Source: Candidatus Nitrososphaera evergladensis SR1 (GTDB taxonomy: Archaea; Thermoproteota; Nitrososphaeria; Nitrososphaerales; Nitrososphaeraceae). From it: DNA of 64,000 bases. The stretch is taken from contig NZ_CP007174.1 in NCBI RefSeq assembly GCF_000730285.1, positions 2,890,374 through 2,954,373 of the forward strand. The letters are read 5' to 3'. Shown piece by piece: positions 36,881-45,008 of the stretch (its first letter is position 1; the number at the start of each line of letters is the position of its first letter). The position numbers were made by a program, and so were the translations under genes. The notes beneath the pieces were generated by a model. It ran no database searches. It was not told the origin of the DNA and saw only the letters and a list, made by a program, of their open reading frames with translations.

Positions 36881-37021
36881 ATGTCTGAAGCTGAAAAACA
36901 TCATAAGTTAGAAGAATGTGGTTGTGAAGGTGGAACGAAACACAGGCATGTCGGAGAAGAGTGTATCCATGAGGATACCGGCGCCCGACACAAGATTCAT
37001 GACTGCGAGTGCTGCACGTGA
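36881..37021 (+). CDS. Metallothionein-like His/Cys-rich mini-protein (46 aa)
   Basis: The 46-residue product contains six Cys and seven His: HHKLEECGCEGGTKHRHVGE, then ECIH and IHDCECCT. Such density in so small a protein points to metal binding, most likely copper or zinc buffering. The start is set by the TATA box 22-30 bases upstream. A related gene at 35942 shares both motif and promoter layout. The product has no known family that I can name. Confidence 0.7.
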   Translation: MSEAEKHHKLEECGCEGGTKHRHVGEECIHEDTGARHKIHDCECCT

Positions 37022-37073
37022 TGAGAGGAAATCCATTCCAAAAATCTGAAACACAGACGGAGCATAGTTTGTC

Positions 37074-37217
37074 ATGAAGGTTTACGTTGTCCTCCGCGAA
37101 ACTGCAAAGGAGGAAGGCGGAGATAAAATAGTTGCAATATACGGCAACGAGAGAAAGGCATTGGATGAAATTGAAGAAGATGAATCTTGCTATTATCTGG
37201 AATATGAAGTCCAGTAA
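37074..37217 (+). CDS. Small acidic protein (47 aa), unknown
   Basis: The frame reads MKVYVVLRETAKEEGGDKIV, then AIYGNERKALDEIEEDESCY, and ends YLEYEVQ. The alternating strand-helix pattern and codon use look genuine. It resembles short proteins that report or bind small ligands, but no family is recognised. It probably follows the metallothionein-like gene in one transcript. Confidence 0.55.
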   Translation: MKVYVVLRETAKEEGGDKIVAIYGNERKALDEIEEDESCYYLEYEVQ

Positions 37218-37244
37218 GAATGGGGCAGGTCAGAAAGAAGCCGG

Positions 37245-37580
37245 TAATATCTCATTTCAAGAGATATAACTAATCTGCCGCGCGACCCAGTGAAGATAAT
37301 ACGAGTCGCAACTACTTTAGACACCCCTAGCCTTTCCGTGCTTGAGCTACTTGAATATGAGGTGTAAAGGAATGACATACGCTATGCTCTAACAAAAGGT
37401 GTGATTTCGTTTGTATGGTTGCCGCCTCATGCTTCTGAATTTTACAGACGATTGGAGGCAACAGACGCAGGAATTTTGCTATTGAGCGACGATGTCTGTT
37501 GCAATCCACTCAGGTGCAATTTTCCTTATCAAATTGGGGCCGCTTGTACTCTATTGCATAAAGGGATGCGAGACAGATAA
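37245..37580 (+). pseudogene. Unknown gene with an in-frame stop
   Basis: One reading frame runs over 110 codons with protein-like sequence on both sides of a single TAA at 37365: DPVKIIRVATTLDTPSLSVL before it, and NDIRYALTKGVISFVWLPPH, ASEFYRRLEATDAGILLLSD after. The 5' end seems to be in another frame (MGQVRKKPVISHFKRY from 37219). Family not recognised. Confidence 0.4.
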
Positions 37581-37687
37581 GCAGATACTTTCGAGAGCGG
37601 GAAAGAAACTCGATAAATCAGAATTCCGCCTTCCAACACGGCCTGATAGATGAGCAACAGTCGAAACCCGATTGCAAAATATGTAAT

Positions 37688-37701
37688 ACACTGCAGCGCA
37701 C
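37688..37701 (+). promoter_or_regulatory. Diverged ACACTGCAGCGCA motif
   Basis: A weaker version of the shared motif, about 60 bases before the ATG at 37753 of the aminotransferase-cupredoxin gene. Support is modest. Confidence 0.35.
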
Positions 37702-37752
37702 AAAATTCTCTCCTCTTATTACCAATTGTTTGCAATAAAAGTGGTAATAGAT

Positions 37753-39546
37753 ATGATCGATTCGCAAGTGGAGATTATCAAGAGCAGGTCTGAAAAGGGA
37801 GGCTTTCCACAGGGAGGGATAAACCTCGCACTGTGTGAAAATCCGCTACTGCCACTTAGAGAGGCGATAGAGGCGGCCAGAAACGAGATGCCGCTTAGCA
37901 ACCACTATACAGAACCACACTCTTCAAAACTTAGAGATGCCATATCACGGCATGTCGATGCGCCTTGTGAAAATATTCATATCAACGCTGGTTCCGAACT
38001 GATACTTAAACAACTCTTCACACTCTACGGCAGAAAAGTGCACCTGATATCTCCAACTTATTACCTTTTTGAAGAAATAGCGGAAAGCAAGACACACACG
38101 ATTCTCGAAGAAAAAGATGATTTCCTATTTGACATGTCGGAGCTCGTCATTCCAGAAGATACCACGCTGGCAGTAGTTGTCAATGCAAACAACCCCACAG
38201 GCGGCATTTTTGACATAAACAAGAACACCTCTATCATTGAAAGACACCCAAAAACCATGTTTCTAATAGACGAGGCAATCATTGAATTTGGAGGCAAGCC
38301 GGCAACAGAGCTTGTGTCCAAATACAAGAATGTGGTAGTAACACGCACATTTTCAAAGGCGTTTAGCCTAGCCGGTTGTAGGGTAGGATATGCACTTGCC
38401 AACAAGGAACTGGCTGGTTACTTGAACAATCACAACGATGCATATCCACTTGCAAGGCCATCCGAAGCCGCTGCCATAGCGTCAATTCACCACTTTGACA
38501 AGATATCAGAAAGGGTAGATACCTTGCGCGAGATGGCCAAAGACCTTGCTTTGCAGTTAAAGAATTTAGGCATCAGAGTATTCCCATCTGAGACCTACTT
38601 TTTCCTGATCAAATTACCCTACAAGGACGTAAACGCAGACCAGTTTTCTGAAAAGCTGTGTTACAAGAATATTCATGTCAGGCCGCTACACCTTGAGGGC
38701 CTTGAGAATAGGTTTGTAAGATTTGCTACTTCAACCGCAGAGAACATGACCTTCCAGTTCACATTCAATTCAGCAGGCACTTATCCATACTATTGCATCC
38801 TACATCCGAATATGGTAGGAACAGTAATAGTTGACGGTGCAACGCAGTCATCAGGGGCGCAGCAGACGCAATCGCCAGTGCCTGCGACTACGATGACGCA
38901 GCAGCATGAACATCAGCAGCAGCAACAGCAACAAGCACATGCATCTCAGAACACATTGAGCCATAGTATGATCAAAGCAGAAGGGGTGAGCATGGTTGAG
39001 AATGTGAAAATTTCAGGAATATTGATAACAGGTGAGAAAGAAGTATCCGTCAGCCTTGTATACAGTGGAAATGTCACTAATGCTACTACTAGTAGCAGCA
39101 GTACGCCCAGTGTCACAGTAGTTGCATTTACCAACCATGAGAATATGAAGAGGACGATGATGGGCATGGACATGATGGGCGGTGACGGCAGGGGTGCTGA
39201 AATGAGCAGAGATGATTCAATGGGGAGCATGAGCGCAGGTGGAGGAAGTGGTCACGGCGGCGGTATGGCTGGCGGAAGTGGAATGGGACAACATGGCATG
39301 AGTCAAGGCACTATGACGATGATGAGGGGTAGCAGTAGCAGCAACAACAACACTCAATCTTCTATGAACATGACGATGATGAATCATGAAAACACAACAA
39401 CTGCAATGCAACGATCCCAAACTGGCAGCACCTTTGTAGAGGGAGGGTGGAAATCCGGCGTCGCAGTCAAGGTAAAGCTAGACGGAGATTCCTCAGCATT
39501 CGAGGCACAGGATATCCATGTGATGGTCTTTCCACACATAGTTTGA
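37753..39546 (+). CDS. HisC-like aminotransferase fused to half a cupredoxin with a Met/His-rich tail
   Basis: Residues 1 to about 330 are a fold-type I PLP aminotransferase like histidinol-phosphate aminotransferase, with NANNPTGGIFD and the PLP lysine in TFSKAFSLAGCRVGYA. It stops about 15 residues before the usual family end (ENRFVRFATSTAEN). It then passes without break into the second half of a cupredoxin, MTFQFTFNSAGTYPYYCILH, PNMVGTV, with Cys, His and Met but no first His. The tail is Gln/His-rich, then Met/Gly-rich. The chimera may stem from a deletion joining two neighbours. The upstream TTG at 37726 is an alternative start. Confidence 0.8.
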   Translation: MIDSQVEIIKSRSEKGGFPQGGINLALCENPLLPLREAIEAARNEMPLSNHYTEPHSSKLRDAISRHVDAPCENIHINAGSELILKQLFTLYGRKVHLISPTYYLFEEIAESKTHTILEEKDDFLFDMSELVIPEDTTLAVVVNANNPTGGIFDINKNTSIIERHPKTMFLIDEAIIEFGGKPATELVSKYKNVVVTRTFSKAFSLAGCRVGYALANKELAGYLNNHNDAYPLARPSEAAAIASIHHFDKISERVDTLREMAKDLALQLKNLGIRVFPSETYFFLIKLPYKDVNADQFSEKLCYKNIHVRPLHLEGLENRFVRFATSTAENMTFQFTFNSAGTYPYYCILHPNMVGTVIVDGATQSSGAQQTQSPVPATTMTQQHEHQQQQQQQAHASQNTLSHSMIKAEGVSMVENVKISGILITGEKEVSVSLVYSGNVTNATTSSSSTPSVTVVAFTNHENMKRTMMGMDMMGGDGRGAEMSRDDSMGSMSAGGGSGHGGGMAGGSGMGQHGMSQGTMTMMRGSSSSNNNTQSSMNMTMMNHENTTTAMQRSQTGSTFVEGGWKSGVAVKVKLDGDSSAFEAQDIHVMVFPHIV

Positions 39547-39650
39547 GCGAATGTGGAAGAGAGCTACTTGTTTTATTGTCCTCCTCTTCTTTCCTTTTCT
39601 TAATACCTTTATCCAAATTGTAACTTGGAAAGTACTTTGTCATACACCTT

Positions 39651-39662
39651 GACTGCACTGCC
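39651..39662 (+). promoter_or_regulatory. GACTGCACTGCC half-motif
   Basis: Partial match to the shared motif, about 100 bases before the DUF202 start, with TCATAAAG at 39687-39694 between. Weak. Confidence 0.3.
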
Positions 39663-39758
39663 TTCCGTCAATTTCTATCGCTGCAATCATAAAGTTGAGT
39701 TGCATATCCGTGCCTTTTCCTTTTCTTCTATATAGTCGACCCAGGTCTGGTTAACTAG

Positions 39759-40336
39759 ATGGAAAAGAATGGCGATGCCTTTACTTTGTATAGCTTACAA
39801 TCGGACTCCGTGACCGACGATAACGAAGAAATCAGAGTATCGGGAAAAGGTAGCGGAAATAACAAAGAGCACGATGTCGACAGCTCCACGCAGTTTTTGG
39901 CCAACGAGAGGACTTTTCTTGCATTGCTTCGGACATGCATTGCAGTTATTGGACTGGGTTTTGTGGTGGCAAGGTTTAGCCTCTTTTTGCGCGAGTTTGG
40001 GTTGATAACGATGACAAGAAGGGAAGGTGGTGCGATTCAGCAAGATCTGTCATTATCATTATCATCATCATCATCTGCCGCACACTCTCCATCATCCTTG
40101 CTTGGGCCAGGCATGGTGGGCCTTGGGATTGCGCTTGCAGGATATGCGTTCTACAACTACAAAAAAGCACATCGCATCATTGAAAGCGGGGAGGCTATGT
40201 GTCGAAGCATTCTATAATGTATGTAGCTACTCTCGGCTTGATTGCTTTTGGAGTCATGGTAATAGCTAGCACGTTGCGAATAAACATCATTTTATTCCGC
40301 ACAGCAAGAGGGTCCCTAATCTCGTTTAAGAAGTGA
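39759..40336 (+). pseudogene. DUF202 membrane protein, frameshifted
   Basis: The first frame (ATG at 39759) has STQFLANERTFLALLRTCIA, then VIGLGFVVARFSLFL, the family signature, and ends at 40217. The last membrane segment lies in another frame: GYVSKHSIMYVATLGLIAFG, VMVIASTLRINI, to the stop at 40336. The paralog at 8041-8466 (ESGVYVPKKSVVY) shows that the shift lies at about 40190. Confidence 0.8.
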
Positions 40337-40749
40337 GTAGTAGTCGGACGCAGGCTTAAGGAACATGTTTATATTTTCGAGACCCCACTTACACGCGTTA
40401 CGATCCGACGGAATCGCTTCATAACATCGAATTGCTGCAGGTCCGTGGTTTTCGTATTCAAATCGATTCACGCGTAAAGCAACAAAGTAAAACCTTTTAT
40501 TTCGGCCCGGGCGCTTCACATCTTTTCTGGTTTTCAAAGAAAAATACTGCGATAGTAGTAGTAGGCAGAGGCTCGGTTAATAGACACAACGTATCTCGCG
40601 CTCGTCAGGCTTGAGCAAATGTTTGATCATTCTAAAACTCTAGGGTTGTCGTATTTCCCTGTCAAATACTTGGAGGAGATCAAGCGACATCATCAACGCT
40701 CCAGAGAGAACGTGTCAGAAACAACAACAATACACAGATGATTATTTTA
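40337..40749. other. Intergenic region with a decayed frame
   Basis: No complete gene. From about 40565 to 40740 a plus-strand frame without a start reads LIDTTYLALVRLEQMFDHSK, then LSYFPVKYLEEIKRHHQRS. It is preceded by several TAG codons, so it is probably a remnant. Family not recognised. Confidence 0.3.
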
Positions 40750-40926
40750 CTAGTCAGCAGAACCTCTACAAGCGCAGTAGCCGAATTCGTCTATTCTGGA
40801 ATTGCACAGATCGCAGTATCCAAACTGATCATATTTAACCTCCCACGGCTCCTTCCTGTACCGTTTGTAATGGTCGTCAATCTCCAGCGGAATAACAGAG
40901 GCTTCGCTTCGCAAATTCGAGCCCAT
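40750..40926 (-). CDS. Small zinc-ribbon-like protein (58 aa)
   Basis: From the ATG at 40926 the frame reads MGSNLRSEASVIPLEIDDHY, then WEVKYDQFGYCDLCNSRIDE and FGYCACRGSAD. Two short Cys pairs (C-x-x-C and C-x-C) could hold a zinc ion. A TATA-like TTTTAAG lies about 25 nt upstream (40948-40957), which supports the start. Function unknown. Confidence 0.55.
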   Translation of the reverse strand: MGSNLRSEASVIPLEIDDHYKRYRKEPWEVKYDQFGYCDLCNSRIDEFGYCACRGSAD

Positions 40927-40994
40927 GCATTCCCGGCTGCATGAAAACTTAAAAGATTTCCCACGAGTGTTTCAAGGAGACTATAAAATAATCA

Positions 40995-41606
40995 TTACAA
41001 AAGTCTCTTCGCTGTAGTGTAAAGCTCAATCCTTTCATCTTCGCATACTCTTGTATGGTGGTTTCTGCAAAATTCCTGTAATTGGGCGATACCTTTGTTG
41101 CAAATAGAATATGCCGCTCCAGATGCTCTTGGGTCGGGGCGATCATGGCTCAGGGCAGTACAGCTATCGAGTAGGACAGAATACTGCCTGTCTGCCATCG
41201 CCAGTTCCTTGTCAGAAAGAGTTGCAAGTGCCGGAGAATTCCAGTACAGGCCAGTTAAAGCTATCACGCTGAGAATAGCAGAGAATAAGGCGACCATGAT
41301 AAGAAAAACTGGCGATCTTAGCTTGTTCCCAACGGAGCGCAAAATTGGCTTTTTCCCAAAGTCGTCAACCAGGTCGGCTTCAATGGTGATCCTGTATGCC
41401 ACGCCTGCCGATCTGAAGGCATACGTAGAAGACCCTTTTGAAAATGCTGCGGTAGCAGGATTAGAACGATCAAGCCTGTTGGCAAGCACGCGCCGTAACC
41501 TGCTCACCTGACATTGTGTGATCTGCAGCTGTCCCATTATGCCCTCTAGGTCGGAGTCTCTTCTTTCTTCCCAGCTGGTGTCTTCGTCTTCAAGGCCACC
41601 TGACAC
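40995..41606 (-). CDS. Hypothetical membrane protein (203 aa)
   Basis: An N-terminal soluble part with RLRRVLANRLDRSNPATAAF is followed by a hydrophobic segment around residues 97-122 (PVFLIMVALFSAILSVIALTG). The C-terminal part has four Cys residues (LLDSCTALSHD, YSICNKGIAQLQEFCRNHH, RVCEDERIEL) that may form disulphides outside the cell. No family recognised. Confidence 0.6.
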   Translation of the reverse strand: MSGGLEDEDTSWEERRDSDLEGIMGQLQITQCQVSRLRRVLANRLDRSNPATAAFSKGSSTYAFRSAGVAYRITIEADLVDDFGKKPILRSVGNKLRSPVFLIMVALFSAILSVIALTGLYWNSPALATLSDKELAMADRQYSVLLDSCTALSHDRPDPRASGAAYSICNKGIAQLQEFCRNHHTRVCEDERIELYTTAKRLL

Positions 41607-41789
41607 CTAATAGTGCACATCCTGATGCATTGAAGATATCATTATTGGAATTATAATATCATCATCATTCTATCACAAAAGAATTTCTGCCATATGGCAT
41701 TCACTCACTCCGGTTTCCTGAAAACCGTAAAGGCTCCTCATACGAGATCGAGTCGACTACTTGAGCAAATCGGCAGATTTTGCCAGCAT
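41607..41789. other. Intergenic region
   Basis: No supported gene. The right end borders the degenerate repeat copy. Confidence 0.35.
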
Positions 41790-41838
41790 GACAAAAGCTC
41801 AATAGATCCCTTTTTGCTGTTTTAGAATGTGGCCGGGC
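41790..41838 (+). repeat. Degenerate direct copy of the 44961-45008 gene start
   Basis: Begins with GACAAAAGCTCAATAGA, identical to 44961-44977, and continues with weaker similarity through TTTTAGAATGTGGCCGGGC, which mirrors the GTG start region of the gene at 44999. The copies flank the two-gene block between them. Confidence 0.6.
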
Positions 41839-41862
41839 ACATACACACGTACGCACCTTCTT

Positions 41863-43494
41863 CTAGACACTCTGCACGCTTGTTATCTTCCACGGACCTT
41901 CGTTGAGCCGCTGGAGGGTCCACCTCCTGTGAACATTGAGGTTGAGAAACGTCCTGTACTCGCCATCAAACAGCCCGTAATGATCTAGAAACACAACAAC
42001 TTCATCAACGCTTGGAAGGTTCGTCTTGGGGTCTGATTTGACTATCCTCCTGATGCGGCCGACCTTGTCCACGCGCACGTCATAGACCATGCCCACTATG
42101 ACCTGCCTTGACCTTTCCCATTCCGACGAAAGCGAGTACGACGAGGGAGCGTACGAAGAATCGAGTATGGAATGCCCATCGTCGTACGTTATTGCGCGCC
42201 AGTCTGCAAACAATTTTTTCCACGAGGCATCGTCTGCGAACTTGACGGCGCGGATCATCTCTTCCATGACCTGCGCAGGCGAGGCATCGTCTGGCAAGGT
42301 GGATGTACTAAACTTGGTTATCGCAGCTTCGCCTGCAAAATCAGATTTGCCCTTTTCGTTTGTCTTGCGCACATCCACGAAAAACTCCTCTTCTCCCGCG
42401 CGGCCGGCAAGGGCCTGTACCAAAAGCCCGCTGACAGGGCTCCCCCGAAAGGTGATCATCCTCGGCTCGTCCGTTATCCTGCCGACGTACTGGTAGCGCT
42501 CGCCAAGCCGCGGGTTCACCTGCGCCTTGTACCTGTACATTGCGTCGTAAAAGCGGTACACTTCGGGGGAGGAAAGCAGCACAAAATAATATCCGTCGTA
42601 CTGGGAGCCTACTACTGCGTACGTCTTGCCGAGGTCGTTGATTATGTTGTCACGCGGGGTTATCCACGGAAGCTCTACGATTTTGTCTACAAACTGGTCG
42701 CGGCTTTCTATCTTGGCGGCTGGAAACGCTGGAATGGTTTGCGCAGAAATTTCGCCCTTGAAGGAATTCCACGCCTTTGCCGCCTCTTGCTTTACCAGCT
42801 CGACGCGCTTTGCCCCGATCTCTCTGTATTCTAGGTCTATGCTGTCTGCCTTTTTCCCCTCGAGGAGGTTTATCGCTGCAGTCCAGTCGGCAAGCGCCGC
42901 GTCTGCAAACGGGCCGGGATAGTTTTTGAGTAGAAAATCAATTCGCTCCTTGTGCTCCTCCTGCTCTTTGAGCTCCTGCCTGCTGTTTATGTTCTGCCGG
43001 TCCCATGCGCCGTCAAGCAGGTAGGACAGTTTCCAGACAAACTTTTCGTACCAGCCGCTCCACGCGTCGGAAAAATCATCCTTGGGAAATATTGTTGATG
43101 GGCCGCCGGGCGCCAAGGCAGGCCGGCCCTGCTTGTCATAATAAAAGCGGGAGGAATGGATCTTGCCTTTTATCTCCAGCTTTTCTGCTCCTTCGTTGCG
43201 CAGTACGCCAAGCGCGATCTCTTGTTCGGGCTTGGCTCCCATCTGCTGCCAGTACATGTACTCGCCGTACTGCCCTATCCCGGGCGACATCTTGCCGGGC
43301 TTCAGGAATGGATCTAGCGACTTGCCATCCACGCTCACTACAAGGTCCTGTATCTGCAGGCCGCTGTTTCTAAAATCGCTGTCCCACTCGATCCAAGTCA
43401 CCCGGAATCCCGGGGTTTCAGAATACAGCACGGCGTCCGTCTTGATGCCTGTGAGCAGGCTGCTGTCGTCCGTTCGGACCAATTCGCCAGACAC
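41863..43494 (-). CDS. Unknown protein with a PDZ-like N-terminal domain (543 aa)
   Basis: Residues about 28-110 look like a PDZ domain (FRNSGLQIQDLVVSVDGKSL, then EIALGVLRNEGAEKLEIKG). A middle helical region is rich in charged residues, and a C-terminal part (about 310-543) is mixed, ending HRRWTLQRLNEGPWKITSV, which recalls NTF2-like folds. No signal peptide or catalytic motif is evident. The GTG start lies two bases after the upstream gene, with a GGGAGGT ribosome-binding-like stretch, so the pair is co-translated. Base composition is GC-richer than the neighbours. Family unknown. Confidence 0.75.
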   Translation of the reverse strand: MSGELVRTDDSSLLTGIKTDAVLYSETPGFRVTWIEWDSDFRNSGLQIQDLVVSVDGKSLDPFLKPGKMSPGIGQYGEYMYWQQMGAKPEQEIALGVLRNEGAEKLEIKGKIHSSRFYYDKQGRPALAPGGPSTIFPKDDFSDAWSGWYEKFVWKLSYLLDGAWDRQNINSRQELKEQEEHKERIDFLLKNYPGPFADAALADWTAAINLLEGKKADSIDLEYREIGAKRVELVKQEAAKAWNSFKGEISAQTIPAFPAAKIESRDQFVDKIVELPWITPRDNIINDLGKTYAVVGSQYDGYYFVLLSSPEVYRFYDAMYRYKAQVNPRLGERYQYVGRITDEPRMITFRGSPVSGLLVQALAGRAGEEEFFVDVRKTNEKGKSDFAGEAAITKFSTSTLPDDASPAQVMEEMIRAVKFADDASWKKLFADWRAITYDDGHSILDSSYAPSSYSLSSEWERSRQVIVGMVYDVRVDKVGRIRRIVKSDPKTNLPSVDEVVVFLDHYGLFDGEYRTFLNLNVHRRWTLQRLNEGPWKITSVQSV

Positions 43495-43496
43495 CG

Positions 43497-44873
43497 CTAT
43501 TCCAGACCTCCCTTGGAATTTTTCGTAGTATCGTTCAGCTGGCGCCGGTTGTCAACGTGCGACCTTTTGATCCTGTCCCACACGGAACCTTCTATCACTT
43601 CGTACAGGCCGTCGTGCAAGCGCCGAAGCTCCATGTCCCAATAGTCCTTCAGCTCTTTCTTTTGCTCGTCCGTCAGCCCGTCAAGGTCCACCTGCCACGT
43701 CTTGACGCAATCGTCATAGACCTCCTTCAGCTTGGACTGTATGTTAAAGCGCTCGATGTCATCCCAGGATTTCTGCCAGTCCCGGACTTCCAAAAGCTCG
43801 TCAAGCGTCTTGTCGCTGACAGGCCCCACGAAAATGCCCCGGTTGTCATCTACAAACTCGTTGTACTCTTGCTTGAATTTTTCTAGAAACCCGGACACGA
43901 TGTTGGCGGCCTTTTCCATGAACCTCTTGGTGTCTTCCTTTTGCTTTGAGGTAGGGCACTGGTCTGCCAAGCCCTTGCTGTTTTCGTTCATTGCGTTAAA
44001 CTCTTTGATTGCGGTGTCAAGGTTTGTCTTTGCCAGAAACTCCCTCACTCCCTCGCGGGTCTGGGCAAAAACGATGACTATGCTTTCTTCTAGCTTGTAC
44101 GCATCCATGTAGCCTTGGGCAAGTTCTTCGCTGCTTTTCTTTAGCCTGCCGGCCCGCTCCAGCATCTTGTCCACCGCGATAAGCGGCACCTTTATTGGAA
44201 GGGGAACTCCCGGCACTTTCTTTGCCTGGCCTACGATGTACTTCACGTTCTCTTCTCCTGAGCGCTTTTCAGCCACCAATTCTTTTACGACCTCATCAAA
44301 AAGCCTGAGCACCTGGCTTGAGGTGTTCCTGACCCTGTCGTCTACAGACCTGTCCTGCTCTGACATTGCCTTCCATTTTCCCTCAAGGCTGTTCATCTCT
44401 GTGTAGAACTCAAACGTGTAGTGCTGCACCTGCCCTTGAAACCACGCAAGGGGAGCGCGGGAAATCAGGCTAAAGAACTGGGACTCTTGCGATGCGACCT
44501 CTTCGCCGAACTTGCGCAGGTTTGGAGCCTTGTCTGATTTGACAAAGTCGGTGATCTTTTGGAACGCCTGCTGACCTTGGCTTGAATAATAGTCCGACCA
44601 CTTGCTCTGCTGCTGACTTGCGGTGGCAGAGGTTGACTCGTACTTTAGGATTTCCAGCCCCTCGTTGAGCGCTTTATCGCGCCAGTCCATGTAGCTGCCT
44701 GAAAGGAATTCTCTGAATGTGATGTACCTTGCAAGGACGATTGGCTCTCCTCCAGACCGCTCGTACTCGATGTCAGCTTGCTGCGCGGCTGCCACTCCTT
44801 TGTCAAACTCTTCCATTCTTGCGCCATATTCTGCCATTTCTTTTCCGTCTTGGCAGGTATAGGAGCCGTACAA
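43497..44873 (-). CDS. Unknown, mostly helical protein (458 aa)
   Basis: Almost the whole protein is predicted to be helical from its charged, heptad-like pattern (for example KELVAEKRSGEENVKYIVGQ, LKEVYDDCVKTWQVDLDGLT). One amphipathic or weakly hydrophobic stretch (KKVPGVPLPIKVPLIAVDKM) lies near residue 230. The start is uncertain: a TTG at 44873 right after a TAG, or the ATG at 44837. A shifted frame at the 5' end also looks weakly protein-like, so the N-terminus may be damaged. No family recognised. Confidence 0.7.
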   Translation of the reverse strand: MYGSYTCQDGKEMAEYGARMEEFDKGVAAAQQADIEYERSGGEPIVLARYITFREFLSGSYMDWRDKALNEGLEILKYESTSATASQQQSKWSDYYSSQGQQAFQKITDFVKSDKAPNLRKFGEEVASQESQFFSLISRAPLAWFQGQVQHYTFEFYTEMNSLEGKWKAMSEQDRSVDDRVRNTSSQVLRLFDEVVKELVAEKRSGEENVKYIVGQAKKVPGVPLPIKVPLIAVDKMLERAGRLKKSSEELAQGYMDAYKLEESIVIVFAQTREGVREFLAKTNLDTAIKEFNAMNENSKGLADQCPTSKQKEDTKRFMEKAANIVSGFLEKFKQEYNEFVDDNRGIFVGPVSDKTLDELLEVRDWQKSWDDIERFNIQSKLKEVYDDCVKTWQVDLDGLTDEQKKELKDYWDMELRRLHDGLYEVIEGSVWDRIKRSHVDNRRQLNDTTKNSKGGLE

Positions 44874-44960
44874 CTATAAGAAGTGCATGTTGTTAGGTCA
44901 CGACAGCAATCGCTCATGTCTGGCGCGCTTTATATCTGCACATTTTCAAATCGTTATTTG

Positions 44961-45008
44961 GACAAAAGCTCAATAGAATCCTGCGATTGTCCTAAATTGT
45001 GGCTGGGC
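44961..45008 (+). repeat. Intact copy of the repeat at the start of the gene at 44999
   Basis: GACAAAAGCTCAATAGA at 44961-44977 and the following bases up to the GTG start correspond to the degenerate copy at 41790. The repeat covers the likely leader of the cupredoxin-fold gene. Confidence 0.6.

Noticed and set aside
38890..38945. CAG/CAA repeat as a possible mobile or CRISPR-like repeat
   Set aside because: It only encodes the Gln/His tract of the chimeric protein.
40860..40945. tRNA-like sequence (AATTCGAGCCC next to a CCGGCTGC)
   Set aside because: No cloverleaf can be drawn, and the bases encode the start of a small zinc-ribbon gene on the minus strand.
42172..42834. 220-codon plus-strand frame inside the unknown 543-residue gene
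   Set aside because: It is a shadow due to GC-rich third positions; the minus-strand frame has PDZ-like sequence and is coupled to its neighbour.
44645..44917. Alternative frame at the 5' end of the helical unknown gene
   Set aside because: It ends after 90 codons and has no continuation; the main frame keeps the helical pattern through the same region.
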